Positions 1-11,734 of a stretch of 64,000 nucleotides of DNA are shown in pieces (within the stretch, counting starts at the first letter, position 1; each line of letters begins with the position of its first letter). The translations under genes and the position numbers were made by a program. Source of the stretch: Microcebus murinus (taxonomy: Eukaryota; Chordata; Mammalia; Primates; Cheirogaleidae). The notes beneath the pieces were generated by a model. That model made no database searches. It was not told where the DNA came from and saw nothing but the letters and a program-made list of their open reading frames with translations. Location: positions 40,570,001 to 40,634,000 of the forward strand of contig NC_134106.1 of the NCBI RefSeq assembly GCF_040939455.1. The letters are read 5' to 3'.

Positions 1-1339
1 GGACACTGCTCCTCTTGCTACTGCCACAGAGCAGTCGACTTTCCAATTGTCTTGGCTGTTTAGCCAGAAACTTGACCTGGCTGCAACTATTCCTGCTTCC
101 AAAGAGAGACTCCTGCACAGTTCCTGTCTCCCACACAGTTCCTGATTCTCGGCATCAGGAGATTAGCCGAGAATCATTAGCTCTTGGGTCAAAGTTTAGT
201 GTTGATACACCTGATTGATGGAATGTATATTGCTGATCATGCTGGAGCTGAAAGCAGAATGGAAAAGAGAGTATCTGGCATTTTCAGCTTTTATAATGAC
301 AGGATGGACTTGCTTCCCACCAAACCTCATAATAAGATAATTCCCAAATTATCCTTCCCCAGGAAGGAATTCAGTTAGGCAACAAGAATAACAAATTCCG
401 ATTATACTGAGATATTGCAGTGGCTGATTTGGAAAGGTGATATTTATCATGAAAATTACTGAGATAAAGGAAAACAGTTATTTTCCTATGTTGTTCTAAA
501 ACAGTAGGGAGATCGTACTGAGGAGTATAACTAGACAATAGAGAGAGAAACCTCTATTTTAGGCTTTTGTTCTTTTTACTCTGCTGAAATTATTAATACT
601 AATGGTATTCTTAACATTCCAGTTATCAAATAGTTACTTCTAGCTTACATCTTAGTAACTTTTCTGCAGTATTTGACAACTCTGACTCCCTATTGTTTAA
701 AATTCTTTATTCTCTTGATTTCTGTGATACTCTTGTTGGTCTCTTTGGCCAGTTTCTTTTCTGCCTGTCCCTTAAATCCTGAGGATATCTAGGGCTTGAT
801 GCTTGTTTTTCTTCTGCTGTTGCTTACTCTCTCATTGATCTTGTCTATGTCCATGGATTCTACTACCAGCTAAGGCTAAATAATATTTATATTTAAGGTC
901 TTGCTGTAGATCTCTCCACTAAACACTGGCCCATATAGCCAACTGCCTACCAATCATCTCTACTTATCCTGAAGCAGCTCTACCTGATTGCCTCAAAACC
1001 AACCTGTCTAGAATAGACACCATTATTTTTCTTTCTCCTCCATCTATTTTTTCCCCATATTTTCTATCCTAGTTGGTGTTGTCAATATTTGCTAAAACAC
1101 CCAAGTAAGAGAAATGCAAAACATTCTAGGTTCTCTCTTCTCCCTCATGCTAATGTCCAGTCAGCAATTAGTTCCTTTTGATCCTTTCTCTTTAATATGC
1201 CATATTTTCTCCTTCTTCACCAACAAAAATTATTTGTTTAGATGTCTTATTATCCAAATTAGACAACAGATTCCTTGAAGTCAGAGAAATGTCTTATTTG
1301 ATCTTATGTTCACAGGATTGAGAACTGAGACCACATGTG
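1..1339. other. Unassigned AT-rich DNA
   Basis: I see no recognisable repeat, exon or RNA gene here. The two short open frames near the left edge (67 and 64 codons) overlap each other and resemble no protein family I know. The stretch is treated as unassigned non-coding sequence. Confidence 0.5.
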
Positions 1340-1820
1340 TCAATATGACTTTATTGTAAAGAGTATAAGCCAGCAAATAATTTTTGTTTGTTTCAGCAAA
1401 TTATCACAAACCAGTTTATCCAGGCAACCAGTTTGCTTATCTAAGCAAACAGTTTTCTTATTGGACAACTTCCTTCTTACTTGGGCAAACCGTTCATTTA
1501 TCAGACAACCATTTTCTCATCAAGAGCTTTATGTCCATGTATCTACCAATCTTAAACTATTGTGTCATGAATTTTGCCTAATCTCAATCTTCCCACCTTA
1601 AAATACCTACTTTAAGCCATTTGAATCTAGTCCCCAAAACAATGTAAATAATCTTCTCTAATATCTCCTTTTGAGACACTGATAAGACCCTGTCAATGTG
1701 GTTTTTCTCCCTTGTTGTAGTATGTTTAATAAATTCAGCCTTGCCTGATGAACAAATTTCTCTGGTGGTTGTTGTGGAGGAGTCAGCAATCAATGGGTGC
1801 AAACACAGTCTCTGACCCAT
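1340..1820 (+). repeat. Possible solo LTR
   Basis: The stretch ends in a layout typical of an LTR R/U5 region: an AATAAA signal near 1728, then a pyrimidine-rich and GT-rich stretch and a 'gaggagtcagcaatcaa' segment before a poly-T run at about 1839-1858. I cannot name a family and see no target duplication. It could equally be the tail of another old retroelement or unique sequence. Confidence 0.3.
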
Positions 1821-1884
1821 AGTAGAAGCTCCACAAAGGTTTTTTTTTTTTTTTTTTTCATTAAGTAACTAGGCAGAAACTTGG

Positions 1885-2240
1885 ATAGGGTGTTGTATCA
1901 GAGAAATATGGGAAAGGGGGATTGGGGAGGTATTAGTCAAAGGGAACAAAGTTTTAGTTACACAAGATAAACAAGCCCTAGAAAGTACTATACAGCATAG
2001 TGTCTATAGTTAACAGTACTGTGTTGTATAGTTAAAATTTTGCAAAGAGAGTAGATCTTATGTTAAATGTTCTTATCTCAAGAACAATAATAAATAAAAG
2101 ATTGGGAAGAAACTGTTGGCTGTGATAGGCTCATGCTATAGATTGTGGTGATGGTCTTCAAACTCAAGTCATACACATTAATTATATACAGCTTTTTGTA
2201 TATCAAAAAATTAAATGAAAAATAATGTTGAATTTTAAAA
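1885..2240 (+). mobile_element. L1 3' UTR fragment
   Basis: The order of short motifs matches a primate L1 3' UTR: 'ggtattagtcaaagggaacaaagttt', 'gtgtctatagttaacagtactg', 'ttgtatagtt', 'gagtagatcttatg', then an A-rich end. Only the untranslated 3' end is present, as expected for a severely 5'-truncated insertion. Divergence from the remembered consensus is substantial, so this is an old copy. The subfamily is not resolved. Confidence 0.6.
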
Positions 2241-2382
2241 AAAGAAAGACATGTTTCTTCTCATCTATAATGAAGGGTTACTGTGTGACCTTGCAGAAGT
2301 ATCTCATGGTTCTCATGTAGTAAAGAAATGTTGACCCCACATTAACAATAAACTCAGGTGTTGAGTGCAAGGCAAATGTATA

Positions 2383-3648
2383 AAGAGGCTTCAAAAAGCT
2401 CATAGAAAATGGAAATAAAATATAAAAATAAAAACTTTATTTTTCAATATAAGCTCTATTAAATTTAAGACACTTTTGTATGCAATGATACCAGTTATTT
2501 AGTTCATATATTAAAATAATTGAGGATCCTGGAAATTTAACCATGTCAATATAGTCTTTTTTATATTGTTAACTGAAGAAATATGGGTGTCCTTTAGAGA
2601 TTTTTTAAGATTAGGAAACAAAAATAAGTCAGAAGGAGCCAAATCAGGACTATAAGGTGGAAGTTTCATGATTTCCCATTGAAACTCTCACAAAATTGCT
2701 CTCATTTGATGAGAGGAATGAGCAGGAGCATTGTCATGGTGGAGAAGGACTCTTTAGTGCAGCTTTGCTGGGCATTTTTCTGCTAAGACTTTGGAAAATT
2801 TCCTCAAAACATGCTCATAATAAACATATGTTGTTCTTTGTTCTCCAGAAAATCATCAAGCAAAAGGCCTTGAGCATCCCTAAAAATTGTTGCTATGACT
2901 TTTGCTCTTGATTGGTATGCTTTTGCTTCGAGTGGACCACTTCGAGCTCTAGGTAGCAATTGCTTTGTTTGTGCTTTATCTTTAGGATCATACTGGTAAA
3001 AACATGTTTCATCAAAGAAATGTTTCTTCAAAGAAATGCTTCAGGATCTTAATTCCACTTGTTTAAAATTTCTATTGAAAGCTCTGCTGTTGTCTACAGC
3101 TGATCTGGGCACAATGATTTTGGCACCCATCAAGTGGAAAGTTTGCTCAACTTTAATCTTTCAGTCAGAATTGTGTAAGCTGAACCAATTGAGATGTCTA
3201 TAGTATTGGCTATTGTTTGTGCTGTTAATTGTGAGTTCTTTTCAATTAGGGAACAAATAAGATTAATATTTTTTCTCAAAATTGATGTAGACACTCTGCC
3301 ACTGTGGGTTTTATCTTTAATGTCTCATCCATTCTTAAAATAGGTAATCTATTTTCAAACTGCTGATTTCTTTGAGGTATAATCCTCATAAACTTTTGGA
3401 AAGCATCAATGATATCATCATTCTTCTACCCAAGCTTTCATAAATTTGATGTTTGTTCTTGTTTAAATATACCAGAATTCATGTGGCTCTGATAGGGGGC
3501 TCTTTTCAAACTGTTGTCTTATTCTTCTTAGTTCCTCAAACTAGATCTTGTTCAAATATGTTATTACAAGTTTATTTTGGTGCAAAAAATTTTTTGAAAT
3601 ACATACATAGTTTTTATAATATGCATTTTCCACGAACCTTTTCAAAAT
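2383..3648 (-). mobile_element. Mariner DNA transposon, near full length
   Basis: This is a cut-and-paste element of the Tc1/mariner superfamily in minus orientation. The two ends form an imperfect inverted repeat: 'ttcaaaaagctcatagaaaatg' at about 2390-2411, and on the opposite strand from about 3643, 'ttgaaaaggttcgtggaaaatg'. The span of about 1.26 kb equals a full mariner. The interior encodes a decayed transposase, described separately. Flanking TA dinucleotides are plausible but not clean enough to fix the exact borders. It resembles the Hsmar2-like/irritans group more than Hsmar1, but that assignment rests on recall of motifs only. Confidence 0.85.
2500..3440 (-). pseudogene. Mariner transposase, inactivated
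   Basis: Mariner transposases bind the terminal repeats through helix-turn-helix domains and cut with a DD34D triad. Reading the minus strand, the first aspartate sits in DETCFYQYDP (codon 3011-3013), the second in HHDNAPAH (codon 2733-2735) and the third in YSPDLAPSD (codon 2628-2630). The last two are exactly 35 codons apart, as the DD34D motif requires. The first lies in a different reading frame from the other two, so at least one frameshift falls between about 2750 and 2804. The best open frame is only 75 codons (2804-3031). The N-terminal DNA-binding part, at about 3030-3440, is also interrupted. The gene cannot make a complete enzyme. Confidence 0.85.
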
Positions 3649-3649
3649 C

Positions 3650-5314
3650 CATCATATGGCATTTCCTTTTATTAAGTCTGAAAACACTATAGACATTAAT
3701 ACTCAGAATTTCTTATTTTTCCTTTACCCTAGGCCATGTTGTGCCACACAAAATGAGTCACTTTTATCTTAACTCTATTTTCTGTGTTATTCATCTCTTC
3801 TCCCATTGCCTCTGCTTCTAGAAATCTAACCTGTTAACACCTACTCAGGATTAGAAGTTGTTCTAATAAACTCACCTACACTTAGGTGTTACCTTTAATA
3901 AGATATATTTAAACATGGAAACACTTTGATGTTTGGAATAAATGAATGAATCAATAAACTTAATTGAATGAGCCAACAATGGGCTTTATAGAGGGTAGGG
4001 GAAAGAAGAAAAATAAATTATGCATCACTGATTCTTGACATTCTGAAAAGAATTGTCATGAAACCTTAATTCTCTGACTTCGCAAACACTAACAAGCCTT
4101 AGTATTTGCCCTATGAGTCATTTACAATGTAAGAAATAGTGGGCAAAGCAAATGCTCACTGAATTGCAAATGCTGAGTTGATGAGCAGTCAGCTTATCTA
4201 ACTTACTAGCTAAAATATTCCCCTCCCAACCTCACTCCTTATACAGATACAAAACAAGAATAATAATTAAACACATACCTCTATGAAATTACAAATTACT
4301 CTATGTTATAAACTTTTAACACATAGTAACTATTGAAACTTGAATGTTAAATCTAGGAATGACAAAGTTCCACTAGCATGTGAAGGGCATGCTCTTTATT
4401 TACTCAATTACTCCATGGTAATCTTTCTGAAATTATTAATAGGTCCTGAACTTACATGTTTTTGTTTTCACTTTGACAGGAGGCATGGTACTGAAGAGAG
4501 TAGGTGTTCAATTCAAGTATTTACTGAAGAGATAAATTAATTTCTCTCGGGAAAATGAAATATAAATGATGACAAGTGCCTCAAGGCACACGGGGGGTCA
4601 ATACTAGTGTCTGACCATGGTGACCACACCTGGGCTTTCCCAGGAAATTCCTCACTTGTACTTGTTTTCCCAGCACTCAGTCCAACCTAGAATTTGTCCT
4701 AAACAAAAGTATCTAAATATGAATTGTAAATAAGATCACCCTCTCTCTAACCCCGATATTCTATCTCTCTAAATTTGATACTTTAATTGGTTGCTTTTAT
4801 TATTTTTTGGAAAATATTTTTCTTGGGGTTTATAAAGCAGTTTGCAGGCTGATTTATTTCTCTGGGAGTGATGAAATGTAGAAAGCTGACTTATTTTATG
4901 AGATGTTTTCTCCGTTTAATCCAGTGGACACTTTGTTCCACATTTCAGAGAATCTGAATACTTTATACTCATGAACTATTAGGACATTTAAATCAAATGA
5001 TTTATCAAAGATATTTAAATAAATGATCTTTCTTCATTCTCTACAAGGTTAAGGGAATAGAACTGACCCTAAATCATAAGAATCTTAGAGCTCAATGAGA
5101 TTGTCAATTTATGAGTTGACCAATCAATATGTGAACACATATGTGTTAGCATTTATAGGGCATCACATGGAAGGGGCATGAAATTATCTGATAGATTTTG
5201 CAATAAATAGTATGACTTTTTGAACACTTTCTGTACCTAAAGGAAAGGCTTCTTCTGTATTTCTCGTTTAAGCTGAGGCTCAAGATTTGCTTGCAGGGGT
5301 CAGTGGCAGATAAA
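3650..5314. other. Unassigned non-coding DNA
   Basis: No repeat family, exon or RNA gene is recognisable. Composition is AT-rich and the open frames are short and isolated. Confidence 0.45.
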
Positions 5315-5440
5315 CATGTATTTATTCAAACATTCAGTGAGTATTAATTTACTATTTACTACCAACATTCTAGTTTCTAGCCACACTGATATGCATAAAA
5401 CAGTGTCAGTTTTCAAGCATCCTTTATATATGGAGGGGGC
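5315..5440 (+). repeat. Ancient interspersed repeat, family uncertain
   Basis: The segment 'tttattcaaacattcagtga', followed by a decayed 'ctatttactaccaacattctag' and 'agccacactgatatgcataaaacagtgtcag', resembles a common old mammalian repeat that begins with a 'ttattgagtgcctactatgtgccaggcactg' type stretch (quoted in outline). It is very diverged. Similar starts occur near 35289 and 58410. Confidence 0.3.
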
Positions 5441-6767
5441 TGAAAAGCTAAAATTTTATTTTCTCAAATAGAAGTAAATAAAAGGAAATAACATTTTAGA
5501 GCTAAATAAATCTAAAACGGTTCATTTTTATACATTTTTAGATTATCTCCTGTTGACCCTCAAAGGAAGCTACAGAAGGCAAAATCATCTTCTCTGGGAA
5601 AGGTCTTTTTACTTCATACAGACTTTTCATTAACTTAGGATAATATAGCCTAAAAATCATTGTCAGTTGCATTTTTGTTGCAGAGGGGAAAAAAGCAGCA
5701 ATTTTTTGTTTGTTTAAAGGAGTGGGACATTGAATAATTCTTAAAATGGAAAATGACTCTTTATATCATTTAGCATAATTACAGCCTTCACCAAAGACTA
5801 TATCCACCAAGCCAAATATTAGTAAAGCTCTCCAGTGTGATAAATCCCAAATGTACTTGGTCACTTACTCCAGTGACAACAGCTTTTAATGTAAGTAAAT
5901 ATTTCTGAGGGACTAATGTTAAATCTTCTTCCTCATGTGAATACTATGTCTAATTTTCTTGTTCTTGATTCAATAGAGATGAAGACAATCTGGCTGTTCT
6001 ACTAGAAAGAAGAATGTTAGAGGCTTGTATTAATTAAACCATCGACACATTTGTTGAAGTTCATAAGACACTGAATTATACCTTAGGAAATAAAACATGC
6101 ATGCAAGAAGCAGGTAACAATTCCAGGCTATATAAAGACCAAGAGTAAAAAAAAAAAATTGCAATGGGAAGAGGAAGCTGGGACAAGGGTCTAGTAGAGA
6201 ATGAAACTTGTGTTGGGTCTTGAAACAGAGTAGAGAGCTGGGCAGAAAGGAAATATTGTGGAGGGGAGAAAAGCAGCATGGAAAAAGGATGATGCAGGAT
6301 GATTTTTAGGGTAGAATGTAACTTTATTTCTAACACCGGAAATCCATATGCTGTATAATTATATTTATGAAATAATTCTAATAAGAGTAATAAATCCTTA
6401 CCAAATAAAATAGAAATACATTTAAGATAGAAAGGACAAAAATTACCTCTAATGACAACATTCCCTCCTTGCCACTCTTGATGTTTTAGAATAGTTGATT
6501 CCAGATTTATTCTGGATATTTTTAAAAGCATATTTTCAATCAAGTAGACTTGACTGTGGATTTTTAAATTTAATATTGCATGATAAAATCATCTTGCATG
6601 TTAATTATGCATTTATTTTATTTCATCAAGTATATCTACCATAGTTTTATTTAATACTACATACATAATTATACCTTTAAGTCACTTCACATTTATTATT
6701 TTTATAAATCATTTTGCTACCAAAATCTTTGTACATAACACTATTTTTCCATTGCATAGTCACTGAG

Positions 6768-7035
6768 AAGGCAGTGGGTAGAGTGGACAAAACACAGACT
6801 TTGGAGTTAAATAGATCTAGTTTTGATTTTGAATTCTGTCACTTATAGCTTGTGATCTTAAGCAATGCATCTAACTTCTCTTGAGCCTTTGTTTCCTAAA
6901 ATATAAAATGAACATCACTATGGTTACTTTGTGGTACTATTTTGAGAATGAGAATTAATAATTGCAAAGTGTGAAGTGCTTAAAACATTCTCTGACACAT
7001 AGTAAATGCTCAGTAGATAACAGTTATTATTGTCA
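6768..7035 (+). repeat. MIR SINE
   Basis: This is a nearly full-length tRNA-derived MIR in sense orientation. Recognisable parts are 'cacagactttggagttaaatagatct', the core 'cttgtgatcttaagcaatgcat', 'cctttgtttcctaaaatataaaatg', 'gtgctt...acacatagtaaatgctcagtag' and the terminal 'ttattattg'. MIRs were inserted before the placental radiation, so this marks anciently shared sequence. Confidence 0.85.
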
Positions 7036-8747
7036 ATATTGCTATTAGTATTAAACTTGATATTATATGGTTCTTCTTAGGAATAATAAGGAATAATGAC
7101 TGAAATCATCTCTTAGGGGTATAGGGAGTGGGAATAGTAGGATCCTATAAATTCAATGGAAAGTTAGTACCCTGATTTTGTAGGGTTTGAATGTCTACTC
7201 AAATCCTGCCTCTTAGCCTCTGGGTAACCAGGATCTGTTCATGATTCTACAGCAAGAAAGTGTTTTAATGAAAGTAATGTTCTAAGGAAATCAATAATTA
7301 GTCTTGTTTTTCCCCAGGTTAAATAACCCTAACATCATTAACCTTTCCCTATCAGACCTTATGTCTCACACATTAAGAATTTGATTCTCCCTATAGCTTT
7401 CCACTTAGGTAGATGTAATTTTTTTCAAGTCTTTGTAATGATTCCTTCCCCCAAGTCCCTACCCAAACATGGATAACTCCTAGTTTGGCAAAGAAAATAC
7501 AAATTTGAAATTGCCTAACTACACATCAGAAAAACAAAAACAAGAACAAAAGCTCTATACTTGAATTCCAATCGCAAACCTCTGTCTAGCAAAATGAATT
7601 AAATGGCCGAGTCCTGAAAGGTGACTGCACAAAATACTTTGGTAGGTATTGTATTATTGAAATCTTTATATATTTGCATTCATATGAGTTCTTCAAAGAT
7701 TTATTCTCTCAATTACCAATCAAAAGAACTCATAAAGGTAGAGCCAGTGGACCAGGCAGGATTAGAGCTGCCTCAGAAGACAGATGCACTGGCCACACCA
7801 TTTGAGCTTTAAACAACCAACTTGCTGCTCATTTCTTGACCAAATGACAGCTGACAAACAGAGTGCCTCATGATGAACCGTTTAGATTTCTCTAAAGCCA
7901 CAAACCCTGCTTCTTAAGTTTTTATTAAGATTGAGACTAAATGGATCTAGTTTATAAGTTGTCAGAAACTTGGTTCCATTAAGGGGAAAAAAAGCGAGTA
8001 AAAAACACAGATCTAGGCAAATACAATTTTTTTTGAAAGTCCTTGAGATTTTTCTTTATTTCTTACTAGAAAGTTAAAAACCAGACAAACAGATGAGGGA
8101 TATGACCTTACTCTGATTTGGGCACCTTTACTGAATGAAATCTATAAATGTCATTACTACATTGGGATTGGATTTATTACATTTCCTTCCTAGGAATGAG
8201 TAGTGGCCGTGAACGGTATTTGTTTGCTTGTCTAGCTTTTATAGTAATCTTAATGAAGGCTTTGAACAGGACTTGCCTTCTCTTTGTCAATTTGCTTCTC
8301 CATGTATATATCATAAAGGTCATTGACATAATTAAAACAATATAAGCTTAGAAAATCGGATCTAGAATCATGTAAAATACTTCTTATAAAAACAAATCCT
8401 TTTATCATTTTCCTAATATTTAAACAGAACTAAGTCAATTTTTTCTTAAATTCTTCATCCATTTGAGGCACATCCTAAAACTTTAGATGTTTTTCCTGCC
8501 TTCTAATTTATTCCGCCATCCATCATTAATTATTTGTAAACAAACGCTTACATATGCTAAAGGAACTTCCACTTAAAGGCATACAATGTTCCTTTATACT
8601 GTTCATCTTTAATAAAGTAAAAGAAGTGAGCAAAAAGATCTGGGAACAGGGCTACATGAGGAGGGTGAGGGAGACGGTATGTGGGGGGGTTGGTGTCTGA
8701 TGTTTAAAAAGTGCTGTGACTAGGGGACACGTCAATGCTTTGTGTCA
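7036..8747. other. Unassigned non-coding DNA
   Basis: No family is recognisable with confidence. The segment 7730-7830 has a weak resemblance to an old SINE-like 'gccagtggaccaggcaggattagagctg' stretch, too diverged to call. Confidence 0.4.
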
Positions 8748-8885
8748 CTGGCTTTCAACCTTTTATTTATTTATTTTATCATCACCTCCTAAAGCAGTTT
8801 TTTTGTTGTCTTAGGCTTTTTGTTCCCTAACGGTCCCCCGACACCGTATATTTATTTTTGCACTATGCTCTGTATATAGTTATCT
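8748..8885. repeat. Possible hAT-type MITE remnant
   Basis: The start 'cactggctttcaaccttttat' resembles the CAGTGGTTCTCAACC type end of hAT-Charlie elements. It is followed by a C-rich 'ccctaacggtcccccgacac' tract and 'tttttgcactatgctctgtata'. No opposite terminal repeat or 8-bp target duplication was found, so this is a weak call. Confidence 0.25.
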
Positions 8886-9535
8886 TTGCCTTCCTCCCAT
8901 GTTTTCTCCCTTGGGGCTGATATTGTTCCCAATAAGAATCCATGCTCTGTGTGAGCTTACTGAGTTTGAGAGATAGATTGTGCAAATGATGTGGAATAAG
9001 AGGAATTGTATACATCATAAAGGATTGGCAGGGATCGGGATTAACGGGCTATATGAATGGAAACCATCAGAGCCAAAGTCTTTTGTTTGGGGATTATATG
9101 GAGGAGGAAACTTTTTTAAGGAGGATCTACCAGGTGCTATATTGGCAGTGTGAGGGTGAGTTTCAGTTAATCTGTTGTCTACAGAGAAGATGACTTTTCC
9201 ATTACATTCACATGAGATTCACTCATTCCTTCCACTAATACTTATTCATCAGCTTCGATGTCTAAGGTTAAAGTGGTGTTTATCACTTCACTGTAGAAAA
9301 GTGGCTATTTGCTATAAAATTAGAAGAATTATGCCATGTGCTGGTATTGCTAATAAAATTTTTCAAATAATTATACTCTTTAGGCTTTTATCAGTGTCTT
9401 TTCATGTGATCCAGATCAATTATAGCAGGAATCTGTTTCAGTAGTCTTATATATAAGTTTAAAAGTTGGACTTCTCCCAAATACAGGAAGGGTTCCTTAA
9501 AGAGGGTTCATTGAAGAGTAAGAGGTATGCTTCAG
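8886..9535. other. Unassigned non-coding DNA
   Basis: No repeat, exon or RNA gene is recognised. An 89-codon open frame at 9175-9444 has no recognisable motif. Confidence 0.4.
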
Positions 9536-9539
9536 TTTT

Positions 9540-10135
9540 GGTGTGTGTTGTAGGGACTAAGGCCCTTGACCCTCTAAAGGTTTACTAAAAAGTCACTGAC
9601 ATGAGGCAGATTGATTAAGAAAAAGCATACAAATTTATTTAAAATGTATATTATAGGAACCTTCAGAATGAAGATCCAAAGATACAAGGGAAATTGTCCA
9701 TTTTTATGGTTAGGTTCAACAAAGTATGGACAGGTTTGTGGAAATACAATTGAACAAAAAGAATATGATCTAATGCTAATAGACTGAATGAAAAAACCCA
9801 GAAAAGCCTGTCTAGATTCTTCTTGGCTTCTCTGAGTATGCCCTGTTCCTGCTGGATGTAGGGCAGGACCCTCACTGGAATGGGGGTCTTATGATCTATT
9901 TTCAAGTCAGGGAGGTCAGATGACTTCTTTATGGCCAGTTTTTACATAGAATAGCTTTAGGTTTTTTTAGCTGGCTTTCAGGAAAAGGAGTTCTGGTTCC
10001 TATGACTCTCCTTCGAGAAGAGGGATTCTAGTTTCTATGGCCAGCCTTGGAGGAGAGTGGGACTGAGAGATAGAAGGACAGTAGGTCAGAGAAGAACCTT
10101 TGCCTCTGAGGCCTTCATTTTTGGGTGTTTTTTTT
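9540..10135 (-). mobile_element. Probable LTR, antisense
   Basis: The segment 'cccttgaccctctaaaggttt...gtcactgacatgaggcagattgattaag' through 'gttcaacaaagtatggacagg' and 'ggaggagagtgggact' follows the order of an endogenous retrovirus LTR that I remember in this antisense orientation. Read on the minus strand it carries an AATAAA-type signal near 9635-9650. No internal retroviral genes adjoin it, so it would be a solo LTR. The family is not resolved. Confidence 0.5.
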
Positions 10136-10333
10136 CTGAGCCTCAGCAGTGTTATCGGTTGAATTGTGTCCTCAAAAAAAGAAATGTTGGAGTCCTAACC
10201 CTCAGGACCTTCAAAATGTGAAATTATTTGGAGATAGAGTCTTTACAAAAGTATCCGAGTTAAAATGAAGTCATTAGGGCGGGCACTAATGTGATATGAA
10301 TGATACTCATAAAAAGGGGAAATTTGGACACTG

Positions 10334-10743
10334 TATTAGTCTACTAGGGCTGCCATAACAAAATACCACAGATTAGATGGTTTAAATAACAGAAATTTAT
10401 TTTCTCACAGTTCTGAAGGCTAGAATTCTAACATTAAGGTGATCTCAGGGTTGGGTTCTGATCAGGCCTCTCTTCTCGACTTGTAGATGCCAACTTCTCT
10501 CTGTGTTCACACCTGGCCTTTCTTCTGCATACACAGCAAAAGAGACACACACAGAGCGAAAGAGATGTCCTGTATCTCTTCCTACTTTTCTAAGGGCATC
10601 AGTCCTATCAGATTAAAGCCCCGGGCTTACAACCTATTTGAACCTTAATTACATTGCTATAGGCTCCATCTCCAAATACAGTCACCTTGGGGTGAGGGCC
10701 TCAACACATGAATTTTGAAGGGACACTATTCAGTCTGTAATAA
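10334..10743 (-). mobile_element. Second MaLR (MLT1-like) LTR nested in reverse
   Basis: The plus strand reads 'tgtattagtctactagggctgccataacaaaataccacag', continues 'cagaaatttattttctcacagttctgaaggctag' and ends 'attttgaagggacactattcagtctgtaataaaca'. This is the reverse complement of an MLT1 LTR. It lies inside the MLT1 LTR of opposite orientation, so it is the younger of the two. The 5-bp target duplication is not clear after decay. Confidence 0.85.
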
Positions 10744-10935
10744 ACACAGAGATGACAAAGATAGAAAGAAGATGATGTGAAGTGACACAAGGAGAAGACA
10801 ACCATCCGCAAGCCAGGGAGGAAAGCTTGGAACAGATCCTTCCCTCACAGCCCACAGAGGGAACCACCATGCAAACATCTTGATTTCAGATGTCCAGCCT
10901 CCAGACTTGAGACAATAAATTTTTGTTATTTATGG

Positions 10936-11400
10936 CGCGTTCCCCAACCCTTTTGGTACCAGGGACCGATTTCATAGGGGAGACAATTTTCCCATGGATC
11001 AGGGTCAGGGATGGCTTAGAGACAATTCAAAAGCATTATATTTATTGTGCAGTCAAACCTCTCTGCTAATGATAATCTGTATTTGCAGCCGCTCCCCAGT
11101 GCTAGCATCACCGCCTCAGCTCCACCTCAGATCATAAGGTGTTAGATTCTCACAAGGAGCCACAACCTAGATCCCACGCGCGCGCACAGTTTACAGTAGG
11201 GTCTGTGCTCCTATGAGAATCTAATGCCGCTGCTGATCTGACAGGAGGCGGAGCTCAGGTGGTGATGCTAGTGATGGGAGCTGCTGTAAGTACAGACAAA
11301 GCTTCGCTCCCTCACCGGCCACTCACTTCCTGCTATGTGGCCGGTTCCTAACAGGCCATGGACTGGTACCAGTCTGCTGCCCAGGGGTTGGGGACCATAG
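10936..11400. mobile_element. MER1-type hAT-Charlie element with 8-bp target duplication
   Basis: The ends are inverted repeats: 'gttccccaacccttttggtaccagggaccg' on the left, and 'ggactggtaccagtctgctgcccaggggttggggacc' on the right. The interior has paired 'gttagattctcacaaggagc' and 'gctcctatgagaatctaatg' segments. The 8-bp direct repeat atttatgg flanks it at 10928-10935 and 11401-11408, the target size typical of hAT transposition. It interrupts the MaLR LTR exactly where that LTR expects 'gttatttatgg...catccagtttg', confirming insertion after the LTR. It is non-autonomous, with no transposase. Confidence 0.88.
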
Positions 11401-11734
11401 ATTTATGGCATCCAGTTTGTGGCATTTTGTTATAGCAACCCTAGAAAACTAACACAGTGATCCTCTCACGATCTCACAAGTAGAAGTGGTCAATGCTAGT
11501 CTCTTGGTCATTAGTGGGAGACACCTCAGTCCTCTCTCAAAGGAATGGAAGTAAAATAAGTAGAGCCAAAGTCTTCTGAAATAAATTTTGAAAGCATATA
11601 TCAGACTGATATCTGGTCTATTATTCTGTTTCAGGCAAACAAAATTACATTCAGGCTTTGCTTTTCCTGTAAATTGCTATGTACCCTACTGGGATTTTAG
11701 AGTATTTGCTGTTAGAGCGAGAGGAAACTGTGGA

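Larger units (their letters stand above)
10147..11456 (+). mobile_element. MaLR (MLT1-like) LTR, split by two insertions
   Basis: The first part, 10147-10333, starts 'gttatcggttgaattgtgtcctc', the standard MLT1 beginning. The element resumes at about 10744 with 'agagatgacaaagatag' and runs to 'cagcctccagacttgagacaataaatttttgtta' near 10927. After a second interruption, 11401-11456 supplies the LTR end 'ccagtttgtggcattttgttatagcaaccctagaaaactaacac'. Three pieces in correct order identify one solo LTR of an ancient ERVL-MaLR element, interrupted by the two insertions listed next. Confidence 0.85.

Noticed and set aside
6076..6543. 155-codon open frame on the minus strand
   Set aside because: It has no recognisable domain and is rich in codons expected from A/G-rich plus-strand sequence. 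No splice, promoter or RNA evidence supports it. Considered a chance frame in non-coding DNA.
6768..7035. tRNA-like start of a MIR
   Set aside because: MIRs derive from a tRNA, but this copy lacks an intact cloverleaf and continues into the MIR core, so it is not a tRNA gene.
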